DNA of 64,000 bases from assembly GCA_030549495.1 (NCBI GenBank), contig JAUIRK010000920.1, positions 310,001 to 374,000 on the forward strand, read 5' to 3'. The notes below the pieces were generated by a model, which was not told where the DNA came from, made no database searches, and saw nothing but the letters and a program-made list of their open reading frames with translations. This DNA is from Nectonema munidae. Its lineage: Eukaryota > Nematomorpha > Nectonematoida > Nectonematidae. A program made the translations under genes and the position numbers. Of the stretch, positions 21,163 to 32,088 are shown piece by piece. Numbering within the stretch: position 1 is the stretch's first letter; every line of letters begins with the position of its first letter.

Positions 21163-23598
21163 AATCATGCTACTATTTTTAATAAGACAACTTACTTAAC
21201 CAGCTTTAATTAGGTAATAGTAATCGATAATGATTCAAGTGAGATGAGTTTTTGTTAAACGTCATTATAATTTTATAATTACGATAGTTTACCATGGTAA
21301 AATGCTAAAGATCGAATAATCATGATTAAGATGAAGGATGCAAGTGGATTTAACTAAAAAGTCATGCCCCCAGGAAAGTAGGTTGTTTTTTAATTCGTTC
21401 GGGACGACATTCTTCAACGGTTCCACGATATTTTTCGTCGAAACGAAATTTGTGGACAAAAAACGAAGAGAAACCAAAAAAATTTAAATTTTCATTATTT
21501 TATATAATTTAAGTTTGTATTTGGAATAAGTTATATGTCGACAAAATCTCGTGTTTATATCAGTAACTATAGAACATAAAATTAACTACAAAATTGTTCT
21601 CATCCATCAAGTTTAGGCAGGAGAATCTCAAATACCTTGCTTGGATTATGTTTCCGCCTTTTGATCTTACTTTCATTGTGTATAATACATCATTAGAGTA
21701 TTCAGTCAATCGGTATCAAGAGCAACATGTTTAACTGTATGTTGTTTTGTTTTGTATATCATATGTGGAAAAGCGATACGGTTGAGTTGGTATGATTGAT
21801 CTTGGGGCCAGTTGAGATTGGAGAGTGTTGTGTGAAAACTATTCTTACTATGAAAAAGTAAGTAGTAAATAAATAGTTAATTTCTAAGCTAAAAATTTGT
21901 GCATGCATCCGAACAAAAATTGTAAAGATGCAAATTTAAAAAAAAAAAAAAAGTTTGGTGATACTTAAACCTTCATAAAAATAAATGTCCAATTTTTTTA
22001 AAATAACTTTTATAAACTAACAAGTTAGTTATTTTTATCGATTAAAAGACTAACTACTACGCGAATGAATAACTAACTAACGGCTAAGTAAGACATTTAC
22101 TAAAAAACAAAAATTAAAAAGTTTTTTTTGAGATTTAAATATTATTATAAATGATTTTTTTATTCATTCGAAAATTTTAATTTTAATTGAAAAAAATTGA
22201 AGAAAAATATTAATTAAATTTTATATAAAATTTTAATTTTTTATAAAAAAAAAATTTTAAGGTTTATTTTGTAATAAAGTTTTAAATTCATTAAAAAAAT
22301 TCTGCAATTAATTTTTTTTAAAAAAACACAAAATAATAAATTAACTTCCTTGTTATAATTATATGTTTTTAAGTCCAAATTATACGAAATTAAAATTTGA
22401 TTGGCCAAGTCTCATGGATTGTAGTGTCGTAGAACGATGACAATTATAATTTTCACACAAATTTTGAACAGATATCATTTTTAGTCAAAATTATGAAGGA
22501 AAATTTCGATGTTACTCGAAATTTTCATGAGATAAAATTGAGAAGAAACTCACAAGCTAGGGAAATTTAAGTTTCCCTAAGACTGAATCAGGTAAAATTT
22601 TAAGGTAAAGTTTCATTCTGTCAACCACAACAACAAAAGAGTTTTTGCCTTTCAAATCAAATTTGTTCAAAATATTATATAAAATTCATACTTGTCAATA
22701 AAAACACCAAATTTTGTCAAAAATAAAAAATAATATCAAAAAAGAGTTTATTCGAAATCTAAAGTAATTGAACATTTTAAGTTTTAGATTTGTGGACGAA
22801 ATCTTGTGTTCCCTTCTTCAATAGAGTGTACCTCTTCTTTTCTTCATACCCTAAGTAAGGGGTAGATAAACTTCCACCGAAGTTTCCAAACCTTCACCTC
22901 AAACATGAAAGTGTTGTCAAGTTAAATTAAAAAGAAATTATAAGAATCTTGGTTAAAACATTTGGTACATTAAACGTTTCGTACCAGAGACATTTCCTAC
23001 CTTGTTTTGGACGTTTTGGACCCAGTTTTTTATATTTCTGGTACGAAATGACGAATTTAGGTACAAAAGGTCTTGAACTCATTTTATTATTATCAAAAAT
23101 ATATTATAATGTCAAGTAATCTAAATGTTCATCATTTCTTCACAAATATAAACGCAAAAAAGTGGATAAAATTTTGGAAAATCTAAAACGTTCAAATTAA
23201 AAAAATCTTATAAAAAATGTTTTTTTACATGACCAATATTTTTTTTAATTTAAAAAACATAACATAATAAAATGTAAAAAAAAATTTTTGGAATGATTTT
23301 TTTTGAAGACAAAATAATTGTTCTTGACTCTTTTTTTTCCAAATATCAGCTTCGTTGCGGGATAAAAGGAAATGTTTACCTACTTTGCTGGGGGCATGAC
23401 TTTTTAGTTAAATCCACTAGCATTCTTGATCTTAATCATGATTATTCGATCTTTAGCATTTTACTATGGTAAACTATCGTGATTATAAAATTATAATGAC
23501 GTTTAACAAAAACTTATCTCACTTGAATCATTATCGATTCCTATTACCTAATTAAAGCTGGTTAATTAAGTTGCTTTATTAAAAATAGTAGCATGATT
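21163..23598. repeat. Two 221-bp inverted repeat arms spanning 2.4 kb
   Basis: Arm 21163-21383 is the reverse complement of arm 23378-23598 with only scattered differences (over 90 percent identical by eye). Both run from AATCATGCTACTATTTTTAA to CATGCCCCCAG-AAAGTAGGT. The 2 kb between holds no transposase. It could be a non-autonomous foldback element or two copies of one MITE in opposite orientation; no clear target duplication was found. Confidence 0.75.
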
Positions 23599-23889
23599 CA
23601 AGTAGATTGTACATTATGTATTTAATATATTTTTGTTTATTCCAATATTACTCAATACATGTATATATTCATTGTTGGCTTTGTTTTTGTGGATCCATGA
23701 GAGTTTCCTGATCCTCATTTCGACGACTAATAAAAGACAGCTTTAAAATTTAAGTTTTGATTATTTTTGGTAAATAACTTTTTTGCCAAATTTGGTGTGA
23801 TTATGTCAACAACTAAAGACCTTAAAGTTTTAAATGTTTTATATATAATATTGAATTTTCATTTTGAACGAATTCTTCTGGACTCCTAG

Positions 23890-24518
23890 CAGGGCCGTAT
23901 CCAGGGGGAGGGCAGTGGGGAAGAGAAATTGCCCCGGGCGCCACACCTAAGGGGCGCCATTTCATTACCAGTGACGTCAACGCAGCAGAGCTTGAGATGG
24001 AAATTGAGAACATTCCAATGTTTTTGAAACGTTGGAAGGAAAAACCGGCAAACGCTATGGAGTTACTTGATTTTCTGTCCTCGGACTCAGGACTCGGTCC
24101 GAATCTACAAGTGGCTCTGAGGATCATGCTGACAATTGGAACTTCTATTGCATCCCGTGAAAGGTCATTCAGCAAGCTAAAACTTATTAAGTCCTACCTA
24201 AGTAGCACTATGGGGCAAGCCCGCCTCCAAAGTCTGGCTTTTATGAGCATTGAGAAAGAAGTTCTCGATTGTGTTGATTTTGACGAAGTCATCGATAATT
24301 TAGTTGCTGCTAAAACACGAAAAATGAACATCTAATGGAGACTCAGACCGTATATATCTGAATTATGTGGCTTAATAAAAATGTGAGCATTTTTTTTCTA
24401 AATCACTTTTTAAGCCAGAATGGGGTGTGGGTGAGCGAGAAAAGAAAGAGCAAGGGGTGAGGGGCTCCATTCATGACCTTTGCCCTGGGGCGCCACGATC
24501 CCTTGATACACGGCCCTG
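23890..24518 (+). mobile_element. Internally deleted hAT transposon (629 bp) with 8-bp TSD
   Basis: The left end CAGGGCCGTATCCAGGG and the inverted right end CAGGGCCGTGTATCAAGGG are flanked by a perfect 8-bp duplication, ACTCCTAG, at 23882-23889 and 24519-24526. Subterminal GC-rich words (GGGCGCC, GGGGCGCCA) occur at both ends. It carries only the tail of the transposase (23997-24335), so it is an internal-deletion derivative unable to move by itself. Confidence 0.88.
23997..24335 (+). pseudogene. hAT transposase C-terminal dimerisation domain (112 aa fragment)
   Basis: The ORF encodes ALRIMLTIGTSIASRERSFS then KLKLIKSYLSSTMGQARLQS and LAFMSIE, the conserved hAT C-terminal dimerisation motif. 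The DDE catalytic core and BED finger are absent. The frame stays open upstream of the ATG toward the left terminal repeat, consistent with an internal deletion. A minus-strand open frame over the same bases is a shadow. Confidence 0.85.
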
Positions 24519-24544
24519 ACTCCTAGGCTAACATTTTTAGTTTA

Positions 24545-25822
24545 ATAGTTATATATATATATTGACATTTAGATATAGTTAATTCAACTAACTAGTCTAG
24601 TTATTAAATACACTTATTATTATTATACATTAATTTTTTACTTTTTTTTTTTTAAATTTTTTTATTTCAAAGGACCAAATTAAGAACCAACATTGCACCA
24701 GAGGGCCATACCAAAAGATTCATAAAAAAAAATTTTAATAAAAATTCATAAAAATTTAAAAATAATTTTTTCCATAATCTAAGTTTCAGGTCGTATATAG
24801 AACTCGTATTCAAAAATTAGTTTTTTATGCCGATAATGAAGTTTCAGGTTTATTCAGTGGCGCATTATTATTGGAGTCTGATGCGCATATAAAATATAAT
24901 TTAAAATTTTAAATTTTAGTTTTGTCGACGAAATCTCGTGTTCTCTCTTTTTTTTTACAAAATGTTGGAAGTCATTTTTTAATATTATAATTTCAAATTT
25001 TCTTTTTGAGCTAATTATTACTTAATTATGACAAATTAAGCGATTTAGTTTTTTATTTTCTGACTTTTTGATCTTCGGGCGTTTTGGGGTCTTTTGGTTT
25101 TAGATACTTTATCATGATAAAATTCATAAGTAAGACCAAAAAATCGTGATTAAAATAGAGGATTTAAGTCGTTTCAACTGGGAAATGTGGAATTAAAATC
25201 ATCAAACTGAGACAAAATGGTCTCAAAAAATTAGGAACAAATTCATTTATACCTTGCAAAATTAATTAATATTAAAAATACTTCCAAAGTTCAAGAAAAG
25301 TTTCTATACTAAAAAAGGAGATAAACTTTCACATTTGAAGATAACTTTTTTTAATCCTCTTTTTTACGCATATTAAATTAATTAATGAAAAACACGGATT
25401 TTTTAATCTCTCTGGATTCCGTTATAAAGAGTATATAAATTCAAAATTGAGGAAATCGAATTGAATAATTTGTTAAAAAAAACTAAAATTTTAAAGTTTA
25501 AAATAATGGATCATTTTTTTTAAATCCAAAAATATTTTCTAAATAATTTTTATATATCATTTATTTAAAACTTAAATATTTAGACGAGTGGAAAAAAGAA
25601 GATGGAAAATTGTGATATTCTCAAGGAGGAATAAGAACGTAGAAGTTTGTCAACGACTGCTGTTTGAAGTTTTCAAATTTTGTCATCTTGAATGTAAAAT
25701 TAATTTCAAAAAATTAAAGACACATAAGGTAAAGCTGCCAGATTTTGACATTACCGAGACAAAAATGATAATGAAAAATTAAAATTTTTATAAACTCCTT
25801 TTTTGACATATAAGATTAGTGA
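24545..25822. other. Gene-free AT-rich stretch with repeat scraps
   Basis: Includes a partial copy of the hAT remnant end (about 24669-24709, GACCAAATTAAGAACCA), the dispersed word GTCGACGAAATCTCGTG at 24927, and a single MITE-like phrase at 25072-25102 (TTCGGGCGTTTTGGGG). Nothing coding is supported. Confidence 0.5.
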
Positions 25823-26085
25823 AGTGCTTCTCAACCGCTGCCCTTGGTTTTGAGGCCCACATGGCAGAGTTGGAAGAAAAATAAGCTAACAATATCATAT
25901 TAATACCGTCCAACATTTCTCAAATTCATTGATATATTATTTATGAAATATATGATTTATTAATTTTATAAGATACCGTTTTTCAGAGTAAAACGATTTT
26001 TATAAAAACCCATTTTACGCTTTTCGCATGGCCCTCTCGTGGTTCTTAATTTGGTTCTTTGTTAAAAATGGTGAGAGAACCACTG
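25823..26085. mobile_element. Old hAT element remnant (CAGTGGTTCTC ends)
   Basis: The left end AGTGCTTCTCAACCGCTG and the right end, read inward, CAGTGGTTCTCTCACC resemble the CAGTGGTTCTCAACC terminus common to many hAT families. Internal words GGCCCACATGG and GGCCCTCTCGTGG also pair. No 8-bp duplication is recognisable, so it is likely old. Confidence 0.6.
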
Positions 26086-26500
26086 GTCTAAATGAATCAA
26101 CTAAGTAATTTTGTTCAAGGTGAATAAGATGAATATTTTTCCTTGGATATTATTCATATGGAACAATTCTGGAATGGAGATTTTTTGGTTCCATGACATT
26201 TGTCCATCTTGATTTCAACAGAGATTTTCTTATATTGTTTTATCATAAGTTGTGTGATTTTATCAACACATACTAATGGATAAAAGAGAAAAATGTGAAA
26301 TTAATTTTTTTATTACATATAAAATCTAAATATTTTTGCCACACGCCAGAATTTTGTTCGTCAATCATTTCATTGTGGGTTAATCTTGAGACACTTTTTG
26401 ATTTTGTAATGTATTTCTAGAATTTTTTGTTGCAAACATCACATTTGTTATCTGACTTCAAATCCCATTATGAAGAAAAGAAGAGGTCGAATTCAAGGAA

Positions 26501-29500
26501 TTCGAGTCAAAACGCCCGAAAACCAAAACGCCCGAAACCAAAACGCCCGAATCCAAAACGCCCCATACAAAAACGTCTGAAACTTAAATCTACAAAAAAT
26601 ATTTAAAAATTTAAGATTTTTTTTTGTAACTACGCTTTTAACTTCAAAAAATTGTACCACTCGAATTATTATTTTCGGGCGTTTTGGTTTTCGGGCGTTT
26701 TGGCTTTGGGCCTTTTGGTTTCGGGCGTTTTGGATTTCGGGCGTTTTGGGTTTCGGGCGTTTTGGGTTTCGGGCGTTTTGGTTTTCGGGCGTTTTGGCTT
26801 TGGGCCTTTTGGTTTCGGACGTTTTGGGTTTCGGGCGTTTTGGTTTTCGGGCGTTTTGGTTTTCGGGCGTTTTGGCTTTGGGCCTTTTGGTTTCGGGCGT
26901 TTTGCTTTCGGGTGTTTTGGGTTTCGGGCGTTTTGGGTTTCGGGCGTTTTGGGTTTCGGGCGTTTTGGGTTTCGGGCGTTTTGGGTTTCGGGCGTTTTGG
27001 GTTTCGGGCGTTTTGGGTTTCGGGCGTTTTGGCTTTGGGCCTTTTGGTTTCGGGCGTTTTGCTTTCGGGTGTTTTGGGTTTCGGGCGTTTTGGCTTTGGG
27101 CCTTTTGGTTTCGGGCGTTTTGCTTTCGGGTGTTTTGGGTTTCGGGCGTTTTGGTTTTCGGGCGTTTTGGCTTTGGGCCTTTTGGTTTCGGGCGTTTTGC
27201 TTTCGGGTGTTTTGGGTTTCGGACGTTTTGGGTTTCGGGCGTTTTGGTTTTCGGGCGTTTTGGCTTTGGGCCTTTTGGTTTCGGGCGTTTTGCTTTCGGG
27301 TGTTTTGGGTTTCGGGCGTTTTGGTTTTCGGGCGTTTTGGCTTTGGGCCTTTTGGTTTCGGGCGTTTTGGTTTCGGGGGTTTGGGGTTTCGGGCGTTTTG
27401 GGTTTCGGGCGTTTTGGGTTTCGGGCGTTTTGGGTTTCGGGCGTTTTGGGTTTCGGGCGTTTTGGGTTTCGGGCGTTTTGGGTTTCGGGCGTTTTGGCTT
27501 TGGGCCTTTTGGTTTCGGGCGTTTTGCTTTCGGGTGTTTTGGGTTTCGGGCGTTTTGGTTTTCGGGCGTTTTGGCTTTGGGCCTTTTGGTTTCGGGCGTT
27601 TTGCTTTCGGGTGTTTTGGGTTTCGGGCGTTTTGGGTTTCGGGCGTTTTGGGTTTCGGGCGTTTTGGCTTTGGGCCTTTTGGTTTCGGGCGTTTTGCTTT
27701 CGGGTGTTTTGGGTTTCGGGCGTTTTGGTTTTCGGGCGTTTTGGCTTTGGGCCTTTTGGTTTCGGGCGTTTTGCTTTCGGGTGTTTTGGGTTTCGGGCGT
27801 TTTGGGTTTCGGGCGTTTTGGGTTTCGGGCGTTTTGGGTTTCGGGCGTTTTGGGTTTCGGGCGTTTTGGGTTTCGGGCGTTTTGGGTTTCGGGCGTTTTG
27901 GCTTTGGGCCTTTTGGTTTCGGGCGTTTTGCTTTCGGGTGTTTTGGGTTTCGGGCGTTTTGGCTTTGGGCCTTTTGGTTTCGGGCGTTTTGCTTTCGGGT
28001 GTTTTGGGTTTCGGGCGTTTTGGTTTTCGGGCGTTTTGGCTTTGGGCCTTTTGGTTTCGGGCGTTTTGCTTTCGGGTGTTTTGGGTTTCGGGCGTTTTGG
28101 GTTTCGGGCGTTTTGGGTTTCGGGCGTTTTGGGTTTCGGGCGTTTTGGGTTTCGGGCGTTTTGGGTTTCGGGCGTTTTGGGTTTCGGGCGTTTTGGCTTT
28201 GGGCCTTTTGGTTTCGGGCGTTTTGCTTTCGGGTGTTTTGGGTTTCGGGCGTTTTGGCTTTGGGCCTTTTGGTTTCGGGCGTTTTGCTTTCGGGTGTTTT
28301 GGGTTTCGGGCGTTTTGGTTTTCGGGCGTTTTGGCTTTGGGCCTTTTGGTTTCGGGCGTTTTGCTTTCGGGTGTTTTGGGTTTCGGACGTTTTGGGTTTC
28401 GGGCGTTTTGGTTTTCGGGCGTTTTGGCTTTGGGCCTTTTGGTTTCGGGCGTTTTGCTTTCGGGTGTTTTGGGTTTCGGGCGTTTTGGTTTTCGGGCGTT
28501 TTGGCTTTGGGCCTTTTGGTTTCGGGCGTTTTGCTTTCGGGTGTTTTGGGTTTCGGGCGTTTTGGGTTTCGGGCGTTTTGGGTTTCGGGCGTTTTGGGTT
28601 TCGGGCGTTTTGGGTTTCGGGCGTTTTGGGTTTCGGGCGTTTTGGGTTTCGGGCGTTTTGGCTTTGGGCCTTTTGGTTTCGGGCGTTTTGCTTTCGGGTG
28701 TTTTGGGTTTCGGGCGTTTTGGGTTTCGGGCGTTTTGGGTTTCGGGCGTTTTGGGTTTCGGGCGTTTTGGGTTTCGGGCGTTTTGGGTTTCGGGCGTTTT
28801 GGCTTTGGGCCTTTTGGTTTCGGGCGTTTTGCTTTCGGGTGTTTTGGGTTTCGGGCGTTTTGGGTTTCGGGCGTTTTGGGTTTCGGGCGTTTTGGGTTTC
28901 GGGCGTTTTGGGTTTCGGGCGTTTTGGGTTTCGGGCGTTTTGGCTTTGGGCCTTTTGGTTTCGGGCGTTTTGCTTTCGGGTGTTTTGGGTTTCGGGCGTT
29001 TTGGGTTTCGGGCGTTTTGGGTTTCGGGCGTTTTGGGTTTCAGGCGTTTTGGCTTTGGGCCTTTTGGTTTCGGGCGTTTTGCTTTCGGGTGTTTTGGGTT
29101 TCGGGCGTTTTGGGTTTCGGGCGTTTTGGGTTTCGGGCGTTTTGGGTTTCGGGCGTTTTGGGTTTCGGGCGTTTTGGGTTTCGGGCGTTTTGGGTTTCGG
29201 GCGTTTTGGCTTTGGGCCTTTTGGTTTCGGGCGTTTTGCTTTCGGGTGTTTTGGGTTTCGGGCGTTTTGGGTTTCGGGCGTTTTGGGTTTCGGGCGTTTT
29301 GGTTTTCGGGCGTTTTGGCTTTGGGCCTTTTGGTTTCGGGCGTTTTGCTTTCGGGTGTTTTGGGTTTCGGACGTTTTGGGTTTCGGGCGTTTTGGTTTTC
29401 GGGCGTTTTGGCTTTGGGCCTTTTGGTTTCGGGCGTTTTGCTTTCGGGTGTTTTGGGTTTCGGGCGTTTTGGTTTTCGGGCGTTTTGGCTTTGGGCCTTT

Positions 29501-31744
29501 TGGTTTCGGGCGTTTTGCTTTCGGGTGTTTTGGGTTTCGGGCGTTTTGGGTTTCGGGCGTTTTGGGTTTCGGGCGTTTTGGGTTTCGGGCGTTTTGGGTT
29601 TCGGGCGTTTTGGGTTTCGGGCGTTTTGGGTTTCGGGCGTTTTGGCTTTGGGCCTTTTGGTTTCCGGGCGTTTTGCTTTCGGGTGTTTTGGGTTTCGGGC
29701 GTTTTGGGTTTCGGGCGTTTTGGGTTTCGGGCGTTTTGGGTTTCGGGCGTTTTGGGTTTCGGGCGTTTTGGGTTTCGGGCGTTTTGGCTTTGGGCCTTTT
29801 GGTTTCGGGCGTTTTGCTTTCGGGTGTTTTGGGTTTCGGGCGTTTTGGGTTTCGGGCGTTTTGGGTTTCGGGCGTTTTGGGTTTCGGGCGTTTTGGCTTT
29901 GGGCCTTTTGGTTTCGGGCGTTTTGCTTTCGGGTGTTTTGGGTTTCGGGCGTTTTGGGTTTCGGGCGTTTTGGGTTTCGGGCGTTTTGGGTTTCGGGCGT
30001 TTTGGGTTTCGGGCGTTTTGGCTTTGGGCCTTTTGGTTTCGGGCGTTTTGCTTTCGGGTGTTTTGGGTTTCGGGCGTTTTGGGTTTCGGGCGTTTTGGGT
30101 TTCGGGCGTTTTGGGTTTCGGGCGTTTTGGTTTTCGGGCGTTTTGGCTTTGGGCCTTTTGGTTTCGGGCGTTTTGCTTTCGGGTGTTTTGGGTTTCGGGC
30201 GTTTTGGGTTTCGGGCGTTTTGGGTTTCGGGCGTTTTGGGTTTCGGGCGTTTTGGGTTTCGGGCGTTTTGGGTTTCGGGCGTTTTGGGTTTCGGGCGTTT
30301 TGGCTTTGGGCCTTTTGGTTTCGGGCGTTTTGCTTTCGGGTGTTTTGGGTTTCGGGCGTTTTGGGTTTCGGGCGTTTTGGGTTTCGGGCGTTTTGGGTTT
30401 CGGGCGTTTTGGGTTTCGGGCGTTTTGGGTTTCGGGCGTTTTGGCTTTGGGCCTTTTGGTTTCGGGCGTTTTGCTTTCGGGTGTTTTGGGTTTCGGGCGT
30501 TTTGGGTTTCGGGCGTTTTGGGTTTCGGGCGTTTTGGGTTTCGGGCGTTTTGGGTTTCGGGCGTTTTGGGTTTCGGGCGTTTTGGGTTTCGGGCGTTTTG
30601 GCTTTGGGCCTTTTGGTTTCGGGCGTTTTGCTTTCGGGTGTTTTGGGTTTCGGGCGTTTTGGGTTTCGGGCGTTTTGGGTTTCGGGCGTTTTTGGTTTTC
30701 GGGCGTTTTGGCTTTGGGCCTTTTGGTTTCGGGCGTTTTGCTTTCGGGTGTTTTGGGTTTCGGGCGTTTTGGGTTTCGGGCGTTTTGGGTTTCGGGCGTT
30801 TTGGGTTTCGGGCGTTTTGGGTTTCGGGCGTTTTGGCTTTGGGCCTTTTTGGTTTCGGGCGTTTTGCTTTCGGGTGTTTTGGGTTTCGGGCGTTTTGGGT
30901 TTCGGGCGTTTTGGGTTTCGGGCGTTTTGGGTTTCGGGCGTTTTGGTTTTCGGGCGTTTTGGCTTTGGGCCTTTTGGTTTCGGGCGTTTTGCTTTCGGGT
31001 GTTTTGGGTTTCGGGCGTTTTGGGTTTCGGGCGTTTTGGGTTTCGGGCGTTTTGGGTTTCGGGCGTTTTGGTTTTCGGGCGTTTTGGCTTTGGGCCTTTT
31101 GGTTTCGGGCGTTTTGCTTTCGGGTGTTTTGGGTTTCGGGCGTTTTGGGTTTCGGGCGTTTTGGGTTTCGGGCGTTTTGGGTTTCGGGCGTTTTGGGTTT
31201 CGGGCGTTTTGGGTTTCGGGCGTTTTGGGTTTCGGGCGTTTTGGTTTCGGGCGTTTTGGTTTCGGGCGTTTTGCTTTCGGGTGTTTTGGGTTTCGGGCGT
31301 TTTGGGTTTCGGGCGTTTTGGGTTTCGGGCGTTTTGGGTTTCGGGCGTTTTGGGTTTCGGGCGTTTTGGGTTTCGGGCGTTTTGGGTTTCGGGCGTTTTG
31401 GGTTTCGGGCGTTTTGCTTTCGGGTGTTTTGGGTTTCGGGCGTTTTGGGTTTCGGGCGTTTTGGGTTTCGGGCGTTTTGGGTTTCGGGCGTTTTGGGTTT
31501 CGGGCGTTTTGGGTTTCGGGCGTTTTGGGTTTCGGGCGTTTTGGTTTCGGGCGTTTTGGTTTCGGGCGTTTTGCTTTCGGGTGTTTTGGGTTTCGGGCGT
31601 TTTGGGTTTCGGGCGTTTTGGGTTTCGGGCGTTTTGGGTTTCGGGCGTTTTGGGTTTCGGGCGTTTTGGGTTTCGGGCGTTTTGGGTTTCGGGCGTTTTG
31701 GGTTTCGGGCGTTTTGGTTTTCGGGCGTTTTGACCAGGCACTGA
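26501..31744. mobile_element. MULE-like MITE with a hugely expanded right terminal repeat
   Basis: The left arm (TTCGAGTCAAAACGCCCGAA, 26501-26568) is the reverse complement of the repeat unit in the right arm. Between them lies about 95 bp (ATCTACAAAAAATATTTAAA and neighbouring sequence) shared with the copy at 44903-45480. The right end reads GCGTTTTGACCAGGCAC. Flanks ATTCAAGGAA (left) and ATTCAAGAA (right, from 31745) look like an imperfect 9-bp duplication; the sister copy has an exact one. Nine-base duplications and long inverted ends suit Mutator-like elements; without a transposase this is inference. Confidence 0.65.
26673..31735. repeat. 5-kb minisatellite of 15-16 bp units with higher-order structure
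   Basis: About 316 head-to-tail units of GGGTTTCGGGCGTTTT (16 bp). A recurrent 45-bp cassette of three variant units (GGCTTTGGGCCTTTT, GGTTTCGGGCGTTTT, GCTTTCGGGTGTTTT) alternates with variable runs of the plain unit, often preceded by GGTTTTCGGGCGTTTT. All three plus frames and two minus frames stay open across the array only because the unit lacks stop codons in them; these are not genes. Confidence 0.95.
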
Positions 31745-31816
31745 ATTCAAGAAGCAACAAGTATTTTTAACATGGCGATGAACGCAAAAAATTCCGTTGA
31801 TCGTCATGCTGATAAC

Positions 31817-32080
31817 CAGAGCCCGGGCTACCTATTAAATTTTGTGGCACAAGCCCCCCCCCCCCCTCCCCAACTATTTCTCAAGCTCCCCTATAAAATT
31901 TTTCATTACCCTAAAAAAATATGCCAGACAGCCAGCATTCATGATAATTTCTTTCATGAAAATGTAATGTGTATAGATATGGCTTGACAAATACCGCCTT
32001 GAAGCAGACTAATCTGATAGTTCAAAAATTAGCGCCCCAATCAAGCCCCCTTCTAAAATTTTAGCTTAGCGCGGGCACTC
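31817..32080. mobile_element. hAT-type MITE (264 bp)
   Basis: Flanked by a perfect 8-bp duplication CTGATAAC (31809-31816 and 32081-32088). The ends share AG-GCCCG-GCTA and a following TAAAATTTT with a C-run (AAGCCCCC) on both sides in inverted order. No coding sequence. Confidence 0.75.
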
Positions 32081-32088
32081 CTGATAAC

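Noticed and set aside
23822-24175. 117-codon minus-strand frame in the hAT element
   Set aside because: Antisense shadow of the transposase fragment, which has the recognisable domain.
26673-31735. CRISPR array or telomeric repeat
   Set aside because: Units are contiguous without spacers, so not CRISPR; the unit is not a telomere motif and the array is interstitial and flanked by MITE sequence.
26652-31807. Five giant open frames of 900-1700 codons on both strands over the GGGCGTTTT array
   Set aside because: They are artefacts of a 15-16 bp repeat without stop codons; the products are monotonous (FGRFGFRAFWVSG, KTPETQNARNPKRP) and overlap each other in several frames.
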